From Propionibacteriaceae bacterium (lineage in GTDB: Bacteria > Actinomycetota > Actinomycetes > Propionibacteriales > Propionibacteriaceae): a stretch of DNA of 6,910 nucleotides. Shown here in pieces: positions 6,300-6,910 of the stretch; position 1 is the stretch's first letter; each line of letters starts with the position of its first letter. The stretch is taken from NCBI GenBank assembly GCA_030528545.1, contig JAUMYR010000071.1, positions 6,388 to 13,297 of the forward strand, written 5' to 3'. Both the position numbers and the translations under genes were made by a program. Under the pieces are notes generated by a model. The model was not told the DNA's origin, ran no database searches, and saw nothing but the letters and a program-made list of their open reading frames with translations.

Positions 6300-6910
6300 A
6301 TGGGCCAAAAGATCAACCCGAATGGCTTCCGCCTCGGCGTGACCAGCGACCACAAGACCCGGTGGTACTCCAAGAAGCAGTACGCCGAGCTGGTGGGCGA
6401 GGACGTCAAGGTTCGCCAGTACCTGAACAAGACCCTGGAGCGCGCCGGGATCAGCTCGATCGAGATTGAGCGCCGGTCCGACCGGCTGAGCATCTACCTC
6501 TACGCCGCCCGCCCGGGCATCGTCATCGGCCGTAACGGCGCCGAGGCCGAGCGGGTGCGCACCGAACTGGAGAAGCTCACCGGCAAGCAGGTGCAGCTGA
6601 ACATCCTCGAGGTCAAGAACCCCGAGACCGATGCGCAGCTGGTCGCTCAGGGCATCGCCGAGCAGCTGGGCGCCCGTGTGGCCTTCCGCCGCGCGATGCG
6701 CAAAGCGCAGCAGACCGCGATGCGGGCTGGCGCTCAGGGCATCCGGATCAAGTGCTCCGGGCGTCTCGGCGGGGCCGAGATGAGCCGCTCCGAGGGCTAC
6801 CGGGATGGCCAGGTGCCGCTGCACACGCTGCGCGCGGATATCGACTACGGCTTCTACGAGGCCCGCACCACCTTCGGCCGCATCGGCGTCAAGGTGTGGA
6901 TCTACAAGGG
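6300..6910 (+). CDS. rpsC: 30S ribosomal protein S3, N-terminal part (cut by window edge)
   Basis: The frame is open from the ATG at 6300 to the right edge, giving 203 codons of S3 plus two bases. E. coli S3 has 233 residues and many actinobacterial forms are longer, so the C-terminus is missing. S3 is on the mRNA entry side of the 30S head and contributes to mRNA helicase activity. The start [13 protein letters not shown] is diagnostic. The KH domain has its GxxG as GRNG (77-80). The basic residues tied to helicase activity in E. coli (Arg131, Arg132, Lys135) correspond to R130, R131 and R134, the last a conservative change. The C-terminal domain shows [28 protein letters not shown] and [17 protein letters not shown] at 6286-6292 sits 7 bases upstream inside the end of rplV, so translational coupling is likely. 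Confidence 0.97.
   Translation, partial: MGQKINPNGFRLGVTSDHKTRWYSKKQYAELVGEDVKVRQYLNKTLERAGISSIEIERRSDRLSIYLYAARPGIVIGRNGAEAERVRTELEKLTGKQVQLNILEVKNPETDAQLVAQGIAEQLGARVAFRRAMRKAQQTAMRAGAQGIRIKCSGRLGGAEMSRSEGYRDGQVPLHTLRADIDYGFYEARTTFGRIGVKVWIYK

Overview
The window looks like chromosomal DNA from a high-GC actinobacterium. The wording of L3, L4 and S3 resembles what I remember of Propionibacteriaceae (Cutibacterium and Propionibacterium relatives), but that placement is from memory and moderate in confidence. All genes lie on the + strand. I see no RNA gene, insertion sequence, CRISPR array, prophage or other mobile element.

Left part (1-2268): the C-terminal part of a zinc metallopeptidase of family M3 (oligopeptidase/dipeptidyl carboxypeptidase type), cut by the left window edge, and then, 50 bases on, a complete YibE/F-family polytopic membrane protein with histidine-rich ends. 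Nothing in the sequence links these two genes functionally to the ribosomal genes that follow.

Middle (2269-2536): a 268-base non-coding stretch with a possible sigma70-type promoter (about 2295-2324), a 6-bp GC hairpin (2459-2475) and a good Shine-Dalgarno sequence. It is the natural place for the S10 operon promoter and its untranslated leader.

Right part (2537-6910): the first eight genes of the S10 operon in canonical bacterial order, rpsJ-rplC-rplD-rplW-rplB-rpsS-rplV-rpsC, the last cut by the right edge. Gaps are 2-29 bases, and rplC/rplD and rplD/rplW overlap by 4 bases, so one polycistronic mRNA with translational coupling is expected. The products are S10, S3 and S19 of the small subunit and L2, L3, L4, L22 and L23 of the large subunit. 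L4 and L22 line the peptide exit tunnel and L23 sits at its mouth.

The most unusual item is ribosomal protein L4. After a normal core of about 208 residues it continues through an acidic/alanine-rich linker into an extra module of about 57 residues (4221-4391). That module resembles the small 'sunset' domain that I recall as a C-terminal addition on some actinobacterial proteins. Apart from this, the region is ordinary housekeeping DNA, and I do not see an undescribed multi-gene system.
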